In this document: positions 5,910 through 12,941 of the stretch, piece after piece | How the letters are laid out: every line of letters starts with the position of its first letter | How positions within the stretch are numbered: position 1 is the first letter of the stretch | Assembly: GCA_964548275.1 (NCBI GenBank) | Contig: CAZJQI010000043.1 | Location: 1 to 37,492 of the forward strand | DNA length: 37,492 bases | Direction: 5' to 3' | Origin: JAUVUV01 sp964548275 | GTDB taxonomy: Bacteria > Gemmatimonadota > Glassbacteria > GWA2-58-10 | Position numbers and translations under genes: made by a program | The notes under the pieces: generated by a model | What the model was told of the DNA's origin: nothing | The model's input: only the letters and a program-made list of their open reading frames with translations | The model's database searches: none

Positions 5910-8462
5910 ATGAGTAATACAAAATATCTATCTAACAAACAAGGGAGTACTTTTAACCGCACAGGTTACAAACTCATAGTAATACTTGACGTGGTGGTTT
6001 TGTGCCTGATTATTCTAGGACTTTTTCGTTACTTGTTATATTCAGATACACAACAGAAATCCTCAGGAACACAGACAATTTCCCAAACTCTTTCGCTTGA
6101 TCAGAGCCAGGGATCAGTAGCCTGGCTTGGTGTAGAGCTTACAGATATTACCATAGAAATGGCAATAAAAGCCGGGCTTGATAAAGTTCAGGGAGCCCTG
6201 GTAGAAAGTGTTGCCTTTGGGTCTCCGGCCTCCGATGCAGGTATGCAACCCGGGGATATTATTACCTCCTTAAATGGTAGAAGAATAAGAACTGCCAAAG
6301 AATTCAATAATGACATCTCTGGACTTGAGGTAGGTAGTGAGATTGAGATGTGTATAGCAAAAGAAGACTACCGTACCACAATAAATGCAGTTGTCGAATC
6401 AGCGCCTGATTGGTTTGTTCGCCAAAATAAAATATCACCATGGTTTGGAGTTGAGGTGAGCGATGCAATTTCAGAAACAGATAAGAAGAACCTTGAAGAC
6501 CTTGACAAGAAGGGCGGGGTTTTTGTGGAAAGGGTTTTTCCAGGTTCTCCTGCAGAGGGGGCAGGCATAGAGCCGGAAGATGTATTAATGTCATTTAACT
6601 ACAGAAAAGTGAGAACAGTAGCAGAATTTCTAACAGACCTTTATGGCGCCGAGGCTGGTGACAGAATCAGAATATGTCTCATGCGGGGAGAAATACGCAA
6701 AACAGTATATCCAGTGCTTGAGAAAAAACCACAAACCTCTCCTGAAACTTTTGTTAGTGAAAGCTATACTCAGGATCAAACAGATAAGAAGTGGGGTATT
6801 CTTATATCTCCACTCACAGAATCACTTAGGGAGAGGTATTCTATTCTTGCCGGAATAAACGGTGTAGTAATTTTGCAAGTGGAAGAGGGAGGAAAGGCTG
6901 AAAAGAGCGGCCTTTTGCCGGGGGATTTGATAACAAGCTTAAACCAGCAACCTATAGGCGATATTCAAACATTCTTTGAGGCTTATAATTATAAAAATCT
7001 CGATCAAGGTTCCTTGTTAGGAATATACCGAAATCAATACTTTAATTACATTAATATGGAATCAAGTCTTGGTACACCCCGCGCGCTGGTTAGTGAAAAC
7101 TATGATTTGGTGAAAATCTCGGAATTGTCCAGTTCTTCTGTTTCTGAGGTTTTACCGCAAGCAAGTCGAATTGTAAGAAAATTAGAGCCTGTTCCTCATT
7201 ATAAAGGATACGATACATACGGGAGATTTATGGGAATAGCATTTATAACTACAGAGATCTGTCCAGAAAAAACATACGGTTATCAAAGTAAGATTTCTAC
7301 TCTAGTAGGCATTAGTACCGAGGGTAAGATTGTTGGCATTAAAGTACTTAAAGAAAACGAATCAATTAAATATACCCGGGGTTTACTTAATAAGTTTATT
7401 GAACAATATGTAAATAAATCTGTAACGGATAATTTTATTCTGGGGAAAGATATAGATGCGGTTACTGGTGCTACGATTACCTCAAGCGCAATCAATCGAT
7501 CTATAAAGACCGGAATATCTATCATATTACCTGCTGTAATGAAAATAGAAACTTCAGCAATTGAAAATCAAAATGAACAAGGGTCATGGGGAAATAGCTT
7601 ACTAAAAACAGATATTTGGATATTGCTTTTTATAGTCGGATTAGCCATCTACGGTTACTTAAAAAAAAGTCAACTTATAAGGTATTTAAGCTTTAGTTTA
7701 TCCATTTTATATATTGGTTTTGAAAAAGGCGGGGGTGTTAGTATAAGTAATTTGGTGTCTATTTCACAAGGACATTTTCCCGTATTCCCAGACAATGCTT
7801 ATTTATATGGCTTATTAGTTGTAGCGATAATTTTTACGATCTTTTTGGGAAGATTTTATTGTGGATGGGTATGTCCTTTTGGGTTTATTCTTGAATTGTT
7901 ACACAGTGAGCGTTTAAAAATTTCGGTACCCGATATGATAGACCAATTGCTTAGGTTGATCAAGTATGTAATTCTTATTGTGATATTATTATTGGCATAT
8001 ACAACGGGAATGTCTGGGAAGGCTATGATTGTGGCTGAACGGGCTGAACCTTTTTTTACACTCTTTAAATTGAATAGTAATTGGGTTAACTGGTTATTGT
8101 TAATTATTATAATATTTTGCTCAATTTTTATTTCTCGTGCTTATTGTAGATATTTATGCCCGTTAGGAGCATTTCTTTCTCTTATTACAATTGTAAGTTC
8201 AGGTATCAAAAGTTTTGTATTCAAAATTTATCATTTTGAAGAACGTTACCCTCCATGTCAAATGGGAGCTATTGCCTATGACTCAATGTTTGAAAAATTA
8301 AAGATTAACAATAGCGAATGTATTAATTGTTATGTATGCGTGGCAAAAAACAAGAGCAAGTATAAATTCAATAAATCAACAAATAATAGTATCAATGTTT
8401 TAACTACGAGATCTTTAGGGTATAATTTTGTGGGAATAGGGTATACTGCGACACTCAGGTAG
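5910..8462 (+). CDS. PDZ(x3)-FMN-binding-NapH-type polyferredoxin fusion membrane protein
   Basis: 850 aa. Order: one N-terminal helix (about 22-44); PDZ domains at about 70-155, 178-265 and 294-380; an FMN-binding domain of the RnfG/NqrC/NosR type (about 435-545) with the flavinylation motif DAVTGAT, acceptor Thr522; then several membrane helices (from about 568) with two C-x-x-x-C-P motifs (FYCGWVCPFG near 651, CRYLCPLG near 746) and a C-terminal C-x-x-C-x-x-C. The last part is the NapH/NosR-type [4Fe-4S] membrane module, so electrons could pass between covalent FMN and iron-sulfur clusters. NosR-like proteins have FMN plus polyferredoxin but not PDZ domains. The last cysteine cluster lacks the usual CP and the protein ends soon after, so the C-terminus may be shortened. 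The PDZ part is richer in G+C than the flavin/NapH part (33/60 on line 6181, 19/60 on line 7681). Confidence 0.85.
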   Translation: MSNTKYLSNKQGSTFNRTGYKLIVILDVVVLCLIILGLFRYLLYSDTQQKSSGTQTISQTLSLDQSQGSVAWLGVELTDITIEMAIKAGLDKVQGALVESVAFGSPASDAGMQPGDIITSLNGRRIRTAKEFNNDISGLEVGSEIEMCIAKEDYRTTINAVVESAPDWFVRQNKISPWFGVEVSDAISETDKKNLEDLDKKGGVFVERVFPGSPAEGAGIEPEDVLMSFNYRKVRTVAEFLTDLYGAEAGDRIRICLMRGEIRKTVYPVLEKKPQTSPETFVSESYTQDQTDKKWGILISPLTESLRERYSILAGINGVVILQVEEGGKAEKSGLLPGDLITSLNQQPIGDIQTFFEAYNYKNLDQGSLLGIYRNQYFNYINMESSLGTPRALVSENYDLVKISELSSSSVSEVLPQASRIVRKLEPVPHYKGYDTYGRFMGIAFITTEICPEKTYGYQSKISTLVGISTEGKIVGIKVLKENESIKYTRGLLNKFIEQYVNKSVTDNFILGKDIDAVTGATITSSAINRSIKTGISIILPAVMKIETSAIENQNEQGSWGNSLLKTDIWILLFIVGLAIYGYLKKSQLIRYLSFSLSILYIGFEKGGGVSISNLVSISQGHFPVFPDNAYLYGLLVVAIIFTIFLGRFYCGWVCPFGFILELLHSERLKISVPDMIDQLLRLIKYVILIVILLLAYTTGMSGKAMIVAERAEPFFTLFKLNSNWVNWLLLIIIIFCSIFISRAYCRYLCPLGAFLSLITIVSSGIKSFVFKIYHFEERYPPCQMGAIAYDSMFEKLKINNSECINCYVCVAKNKSKYKFNKSTNNSINVLTTRSLGYNFVGIGYTATLR

Positions 8463-8506
8463 TGGACACACCTCGAAGGTAGAGCTATATATAACTTAAG
8501 TCAAAG

Positions 8507-8731
8507 GTGGTCATGCTCCCCTGTAGTAGCCCAGGGGCTTTAGAGCAAGGAAGTGTGTTAATGAGAAGACAAAAGTGGGACGTAAACCAGAAATCCATTG
8601 ATGATATGCAAACATTTATTCAGGCTTATTCAAATATTGAGCAAGGAGTTCTGGTAGAGATATATCGAAACCAAGATTTCAAATACTTCAGCATCGGATC
8701 CTCGAGTTTTGGTATACCAAAAGCATTTTAA
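8507..8731 (+). pseudogene. Truncated PDZ-domain remnant
   Basis: Residues from about 8586 on (NQKSIDDMQTFIQAYSN, then EIYRNQDFKYF and GIPKAF) align with the second half of the third PDZ domain of the preceding gene (NQQPIGDIQTFFEAYN, GIYRNQYFNYI, GTPRAL). The ligand-binding loop and first half of the domain are missing, and the 5' part of the frame (8507-8585) resembles nothing. It is best read as a fragment left by duplication or recombination, although a short peptide from ATG 8507 or 8562 could be made. Confidence 0.75.
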
Positions 8732-8755
8732 AAGTAAAGTTGAAAGCAAAAGCAA

Positions 8756-8986
8756 ATGTTAATGACAATACTCGCAACAATCGGACTTTTATTTATAATC
8801 CTCTGTGCTTACAGAAAAGGAAAGAGGGACGGTATTAAGGAAGCAACCGATTATTTCTTAACTGAAATGAATAAAAGAAAGATAGCCATCGAAGACATCG
8901 AAATAATTAATGATTATGACAATATGAAGAAAAAACCGAAATTGCAAAAATACCAAAAATTACGCCGCTTAATATGGAGGAAATAA
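8756..8986 (+). CDS. Small single-span membrane protein with long basic tail, unknown function
   Basis: 76 aa from ATG 8756, or 74 aa from ATG 8762. An N-terminal hydrophobic helix (TILATIGLLFIILCAY) is followed by a Lys/Arg-rich cytoplasmic tail. The layout resembles the 43/44-aa peptides upstream but sequence similarity is weak. Its 3' end contains the ribosome-binding site of the next gene, which starts 1 base after its stop, so the two are translationally linked. No family recognised. Confidence 0.6.
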   Translation: MLMTILATIGLLFIILCAYRKGKRDGIKEATDYFLTEMNKRKIAIEDIEIINDYDNMKKKPKLQKYQKLRRLIWRK

Positions 8987-8987
8987 A

Positions 8988-9311
8988 ATGAGCGAAAATC
9001 ATGAGAAAAAAGAAATGAAATCGAAACTGGAAGCAATGGAAAGAGTTATAGGAGCGTTTTTTGACGGGGCGGATGATTTCTTTGATAGTGCCAAAAAACT
9101 GAACGCAAAGATCAAGAAGAATGTTGACGAAAAGATTATTAATAAGGTGAAAGATATTGAGATGGAAGCACTTTTTACCGAAATAGAGAATTTATTTGAT
9201 AGAGTGAGAAAAATAGACGCAGAGATCACCAGGAATGTGGATGGTTTGTTTTCAAAAGTAGCCGACTACTTCCGAGATTCGATAGATTCATATAAAAAAA
9301 CTAGAAAGTAG
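8988..9311 (+). CDS. Helical repeat protein, unknown function
   Basis: 107 aa, ATG 8988 preceded by GGAGG in the end of the upstream gene. It is very rich in Lys, Asp, Glu and Phe, with no signal peptide or membrane helix. Two related units are visible: FFDSAKKLNAKIKKNVDEK (around residues 31-49) and LFDRVRKIDAEITRNVDGL (around 68-86). Amphipathic helical or coiled-coil structure is likely. Coiled-coil proteins are frequent accessory genes of magnetosome clusters outside the Alphaproteobacteria, but I cannot assign it to a named one. Confidence 0.65.
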   Translation: MSENHEKKEMKSKLEAMERVIGAFFDGADDFFDSAKKLNAKIKKNVDEKIINKVKDIEMEALFTEIENLFDRVRKIDAEITRNVDGLFSKVADYFRDSIDSYKKTRK

Positions 9312-9445
9312 CATTGATATTTTTGACGCGGTGCAAAGAAGGTGATAAGCGTGGGAGATATCAAATTATGTTAAGTATGTAAATGGCAGGTGGTTATACG
9401 GATCAGGCTGAAAAATAAAAGGTTAAATAGATCTCGGAATTCTTT

Positions 9446-9490
9446 CTTACAAGCAGGAGGTCGGTAGTTCGAATCCGCCAGCGCCAACCA
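9446..9490 (+). tRNA. 3' half of a tRNA gene (tRNA-Val, anticodon TAC, best match): candidate attachment site
   Basis: From 9446 the sequence reads as anticodon loop CTTACAA (anticodon TAC), 3' anticodon strand GCAGG, variable loop AGGTC, T arm with TTCGAAT loop, acceptor strand AGCGCCA, discriminator A and an encoded CCA. The matching 5' half is absent: the bases before the loop do not pair with GCAGG, and no TGGCGCT acceptor strand is found upstream. One T-stem pair is mismatched. This is what an integrase leaves at the far end of an island inserted in a tRNA gene. A functional tRNA cannot be made from it. Confidence 0.75.
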
Positions 9491-9499
9491 TTGATAAAG

Positions 9500-9536
9500 A
9501 AGGGTTTGGAAGGATATTCCAAACCCTTTATTTTTA
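9500..9536 (+). terminator. Rho-independent terminator after the tRNA half
   Basis: Perfect 12-bp stem (9500-9511 with 9517-9528), 5-base loop, then TATTTTT. It was probably the original terminator of the tRNA gene. On the minus strand it lies just after the stop of the M24-like gene and may serve both directions. Confidence 0.85.
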
Positions 9537-9538
9537 AG

Positions 9539-10840
9539 TTAAATCTCTGCTGAACCCAGTACGGCAATGATCTTTCGCTGGAGCGGAGCCGGGAGATTCA
9601 CCTGCCGGTTTCCGTGGATAAACAGGTTGGTGCAGGTGCGCAGGGCGTATGTATCAGTGTAGATACCAGGCTCCAGGGTGAACCCCATACCGGGCATGAT
9701 CTCGCGGTCATCGTGGGCGAGGTAGTTGTCCAGACGCACGCCGAAGCGGTGCTGATCCCTGTTGAGGTTATATCCCAGCGGCCGGGGCAGAATGTCCGGG
9801 ATTGAACCGAGCTTGGCGCGCGCGGCCTGGTCTACCTCGTAGCCCCGAAGGGTTTTCCGGTGCTGGATGCGGTCGCTCAGCAGGCCGAGCGCTTCCTCGG
9901 CTGCGGCGACTATCCGTTCCCAGGGTCTGCTCAGCGAATCAGGCACCTGATCCCCCAGGTAGAGACTCCAGCCGAGGCGGGCGAACATGGAGTTTTCATC
10001 ATTCCGCAGGCGTGCGGCAACTTCCAGGTATAACAGATCATCCCGCGAAATGAGCCGGGAGAGCTTTCTTGTCGGGGTGTATTTCTCCAGCAGGGTTTTT
10101 TCCCACAGCGCCACGGTCGGCTCCTCTATTTCTTCAAGACCCAGCTTTTTGAGGCTTTTTTTCACAAACTTGACCAACTCGTAGTCTTTCACCCTTTTAT
10201 TTTTCAGCAGTCTTTCTCTGAGGTAATCTACGCTCAGGGACAGGATTGAATCCAGCCTGGATGCAGCCTCCTGGTGGGTTTCCATGTCGCTTACACGCCA
10301 GCGCGTATGGAAAAAGGAAAGAATCGAGCCGCTGGAGAGCAAACCGAACCCATTATTTTTCAACAATTCCAGAGTGCCGGCGTCCACACGCGACAGTTCA
10401 GGGATATTAAGGTTTTCCGAGTAGTTGAGGCAGATAACCTTGGCGAACGAGTTTAAGTCTATTCTGATCCTGTCGAGCATTTCCTTTCGGCTGTGGTAAG
10501 GGTAGGGGTAAAAATTGATCCCGCTGAAAACTTTTTCATCCTCTGGATGGTAGATCAGAAACGGTTTTTTGAGAGTGGCCAGGCCGGGGTAAAAGATAAA
10601 CCAGCGGTGGCGGGTTTTGCCCGCCAGTCCGAGAAACTCGCTGGCCAGATCGTCAAAAGAGCCCTGTCCGGTAAAAAGCCAGCCGTCGAAGCGTTTTTCC
10701 AGCATGTAGGCCTGCATACTGCGCATTACCGGAATGGGCAAAAGTTCCCTGCCTCCGGTGGGAAGAATTTCTGCACATGAAACAGCGGCGCATATTCCAC
10801 AAATCAGAACGGTCAGTATAGCTTTCCGCAAAGCTTTCAT
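9539..10840 (-). CDS. Exported M24 (aminopeptidase P/prolidase)-like protein, probably catalytically degenerate
   Basis: 433 aa from ATG at 10840; the GTG one codon upstream is less likely. It has a signal peptide ending near AAVSC (possible lipoprotein), an N-terminal creatinase-like domain and a C-terminal pita-bread fold recognisable from PGMGFTLEPGIYTD. The five metal ligands of M24 enzymes are poorly kept: the first Asp is Glu (LLYLEVAAR), the second Asp is not evident in FARLGWSLYLG, and the last Glu region reads RTCTNLF. His (HRFGVRLD) and the TLEPG Glu remain. Peptidase activity is therefore doubtful. It is third in a minus-strand operon after HIT and CBM9-like genes (35-bp gap). Confidence 0.75.
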   Translation of the reverse strand: MKALRKAILTVLICGICAAVSCAEILPTGGRELLPIPVMRSMQAYMLEKRFDGWLFTGQGSFDDLASEFLGLAGKTRHRWFIFYPGLATLKKPFLIYHPEDEKVFSGINFYPYPYHSRKEMLDRIRIDLNSFAKVICLNYSENLNIPELSRVDAGTLELLKNNGFGLLSSGSILSFFHTRWRVSDMETHQEAASRLDSILSLSVDYLRERLLKNKRVKDYELVKFVKKSLKKLGLEEIEEPTVALWEKTLLEKYTPTRKLSRLISRDDLLYLEVAARLRNDENSMFARLGWSLYLGDQVPDSLSRPWERIVAAAEEALGLLSDRIQHRKTLRGYEVDQAARAKLGSIPDILPRPLGYNLNRDQHRFGVRLDNYLAHDDREIMPGMGFTLEPGIYTDTYALRTCTNLFIHGNRQVNLPAPLQRKIIAVLGSAEI

Positions 10841-10875
10841 CACTGGACCCCATTCTCAGGACTCGGGTTAGGAGG

Positions 10876-11658
10876 CTACTCGAGCTCCAGCACCCCGTAG
10901 ACACTGGGCTGTCTGAAAGGACGGGCGCCGCACCAGTCCCAGAGGTGTTCGTCCGCGCCCTCGGCATCACCGGCTGCAAAATTTATACCGAGAGTTTCCC
11001 CGGGTATCGGTTTCTTGCCGATCTCAGACCAGGGCACGGCAAGTTCCACGCTGAATCCCTGATCCAGGTCTGTGGAATCGTTGAGTGTACCATCATATAT
11101 GACAGCGAAAAGGGCGTCGCTTTGCCAGGTGGCGTCGCTTCTGCCCTCAGGCGTGCCGCGGTCGTCTTTGACCTGGCCGAGGATATTCACGTGGTAGACT
11201 ATGTCATCCTCCAGCCAGAGATCGGTGGCATCCCGCCTGGGGTCGAGCAGGACCTCGATCATATCGTCCTTGTAAAGAGCCTTGTGGTCTCGTTCGGTCT
11301 GGAAACCCACCAGGTAGCGGTCTGTGACCTCGTAGGCAACATAGAGGTAGTTTTCGTCCCAGAGGGTGTAAATTTTTACCCTGTTCGGGTCGGGAATATC
11401 GGCGGAGTCGTCAAGCCGCATGGTTTCAGCCGCCTGCCAGGTATTTTCGATTATCCCGTCCACCATGATGGTTGAGGGAGCTTTGCGGCAGATTGTTTTT
11501 CGATCGGGTTTTTCCGTCCCTGACCCGGCATCAGGCAGGTTCTGCTTTGCCGAGGGTGTGCTTTCCTTTCCTGAAGTGCAGCCTGAGAAGGCGAAAAGGC
11601 AGAAAGAGATCAGGGCCAGGAGGATCAGGGATGATTTGCTTAACTTCGAACAAGCCAT
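10876..11658 (-). CDS. CBM9-like domain lipoprotein
   Basis: 260 aa. The frame opens further upstream, but the Met at 11658 has a GGAG site and begins a typical lipoprotein signal (KSSLILLALISFCLFAFSGC), so it is preferred. The mature part is one carbohydrate-binding family 9-like domain: VDGIIENTWQAAET opening, WDENYLYVAYEVTD, DDMIEVLLDP, FSVELAVPWSEIG, and a closing ...FRQPSVYGVLELE. In such lipoproteins this domain often binds glycans or sits beside glycoside hydrolases. It lies between HIT and M24-like genes with short gaps. Confidence 0.8.
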   Translation of the reverse strand: MACSKLSKSSLILLALISFCLFAFSGCTSGKESTPSAKQNLPDAGSGTEKPDRKTICRKAPSTIMVDGIIENTWQAAETMRLDDSADIPDPNRVKIYTLWDENYLYVAYEVTDRYLVGFQTERDHKALYKDDMIEVLLDPRRDATDLWLEDDIVYHVNILGQVKDDRGTPEGRSDATWQSDALFAVIYDGTLNDSTDLDQGFSVELAVPWSEIGKKPIPGETLGINFAAGDAEGADEHLWDWCGARPFRQPSVYGVLELE

Positions 11659-11692
11659 TAGGATTCTCCGGTTAGATGTTGGAAGGGAGATT

Positions 11693-12223
11693 TTAAGTGG
11701 GATTGAAAGTATGGTTATTTTTTTCATTTTCAAGTTCGGCAAATGCCTTGCGGAGTTTTTCCAGAGTATCCAGCGGGTCTTCCACCAGCACTCTCACGCC
11801 CTGGCTGATCATTTCCAGAAGGCCGATTTCATTCCGGTGGCGTGGAACCACATGACAATGGATGTGCTCGATACTCGCCTCGCTGGTTTTACCGAGATTG
11901 TACCCGATATTGAACCCGCTGGGGCCGTAAACCGACTCGAGCACGGCCATCACTTTACCCTGCAGCCGGTGCATCTGCATTATTTCCTCATCCGTCAAAT
12001 CCCGGATGTCGGTGAGGTGCCGCATGGGGAAAATCATCACGTGGCCCGGATTATAAGGATAGAGGTTGAGCGAGACGATCATTTGCTTGTTACGGGTGAT
12101 CTCAAAATTGGTCACCTTCGGTTCGCGGTCCCGGATGGCGCAGAGTATGCAAGGAAAGTCCGGTTTTTCACCGCGTATATCGGAAAGCTTGCCGGGTCGT
12201 ACCGGTTGCCTGTCTATTTTCAT
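11693..12223 (-). CDS. HIT-family nucleotide hydrolase/transferase
   Basis: 176 aa from ATG 12223. An upstream GTG at 12280 would add 19 residues without known homology. The histidine triad is HIHCHVV, ending in PRH; a C-x-x-C (CILC) near the N-terminus resembles the zinc site of Fhit/GalT-like members. HIT proteins hydrolyse dinucleoside polyphosphates or nucleoside phosphoramidates in the cytoplasm. It is first gene of the minus-strand operon and divergent from argR. Confidence 0.85.
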   Translation of the reverse strand: MKIDRQPVRPGKLSDIRGEKPDFPCILCAIRDREPKVTNFEITRNKQMIVSLNLYPYNPGHVMIFPMRHLTDIRDLTDEEIMQMHRLQGKVMAVLESVYGPSGFNIGYNLGKTSEASIEHIHCHVVPRHRNEIGLLEMISQGVRVLVEDPLDTLEKLRKAFAELENEKNNHTFNPT

Positions 12224-12388
12224 CCTGCTTTCTCTCTCGGTTAGAATACGGATTTTGTCTTTTAAAAGGCAACATATCACCGGTAGAATATTAATGCAAT
12301 AGAAGGCAAAAGTAAATTGGTCGAGGGGATCTAATCAGCGCCGTGAATTAGATTTTTGATTGAGGTAGCTGCCGGGGCAAAATAAGGG

Positions 12389-12442
12389 TTGACAAAAATT
12401 GATTTTGATTTATAATTATATAATTGTCTGCATAATTATTCA
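12389..12442 (+). promoter_or_regulatory. argR operon promoter with ARG-box-like operator
   Basis: TTGACA (12389-12394), 16-base spacer, TATAAT (12411-12416): a near-consensus sigma-70 promoter. Downstream, TGCATAATTATTCA (12429-12442) is an imperfect palindrome close to the ArgR operator (TGAATnnnnATTCA). It lies over the expected transcription start and 20 bases before argR, consistent with arginine-dependent autorepression. Confidence 0.75.
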
Positions 12443-12460
12443 AACAGTTGTTGGAGAATC

Positions 12461-12919
12461 ATGTCTGCGAGAAAGAATGAAAGGCGTTCGCTGATCCTTC
12501 ATATCATCTCCGGCGAGCCGATCTCCACTCAAAAAGAACTTCTCCACAGGCTCCTGGAGAACGGCGTGCGCACCACCCAGGCCACACTCTCGCGGGACAT
12601 CCGTGATCTGGGTCTGGTAAAAATGACAGCCGGCAACGGGTACCGTTACCTTCCGGGAGGCTCAAGACCGTCCGAGGCACCACCGGTGGCCGAGGGAGTG
12701 GTTTTATCTATTACCAGAGCAGGCAACCTTTTGATTGTACGCACGCGCCCCGGTTTCGCCCAGTCTGTTGCGGCAAGCATTGATGCCCTTAGCTGGGGCG
12801 AGGTTCTGGGCACTGTCGGAGGGGATGATACAGTGCTAATCGTGCTCGGCGGCCAGAAAGAGGCCGCAGGAGTGGAAAAGAGGCTGCGGCTGTTTTTCGC
12901 TCTCGGAGACAGCTATTAA
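12461..12919 (+). CDS. argR: Arginine repressor ArgR
   Basis: 152 aa, the usual length. It has an N-terminal winged helix-turn-helix (KNERRSLILHIISGEPISTQ ..., TQATLSRDIRDLGLVK recognition region) and a C-terminal oligomerisation and arginine-binding domain with GTVGGDDTVLIV, the Gly-Asp-Asp arginine-contact motif. It binds ARG boxes as a hexamer with arginine. It is first gene of argR-C-B-G-H, so repressor and enzymes share one promoter. Confidence 0.95.
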   Translation: MSARKNERRSLILHIISGEPISTQKELLHRLLENGVRTTQATLSRDIRDLGLVKMTAGNGYRYLPGGSRPSEAPPVAEGVVLSITRAGNLLIVRTRPGFAQSVAASIDALSWGEVLGTVGGDDTVLIVLGGQKEAAGVEKRLRLFFALGDSY

Positions 12920-12941
12920 ATTTAAAATCTAACAGGGGAAA

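Larger units (their letters stand above)
1..9490. mobile_element. Right end of a putative genomic island (magnetosome-like gene cluster)
   Basis: All genes here lie on + and are AT-richer than the DNA after 9500. The content is a CDF metal transporter, two large PDZ membrane proteins, a trypsin-like protease, several tiny membrane proteins and a redox fusion. The right edge coincides with the 3' half of a tRNA gene at 9446-9490, a typical integrase attachment site. Decayed duplicates and gene fragments inside it are also typical of islands. The left edge and any integrase lie outside the window. That it is a magnetosome island is inferred from gene content; no mamK, mamA, mamI, mamL or mamQ homologue is visible here. 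Confidence 0.6.

Noticed and set aside
9312..9445. Integrase or recombinase remnant before the tRNA half
   Set aside because: Translation in all plus-strand frames gives short pieces with nothing recognisable.
9372..9490. A complete tRNA gene
   Set aside because: No 5' acceptor strand, D arm or pairing 5' anticodon strand exists upstream; only the 3' half is present.
12224..12280. GTG start for the HIT gene
   Set aside because: The extra 19 residues lack family similarity; ATG 12223 gives a normal N-terminus.
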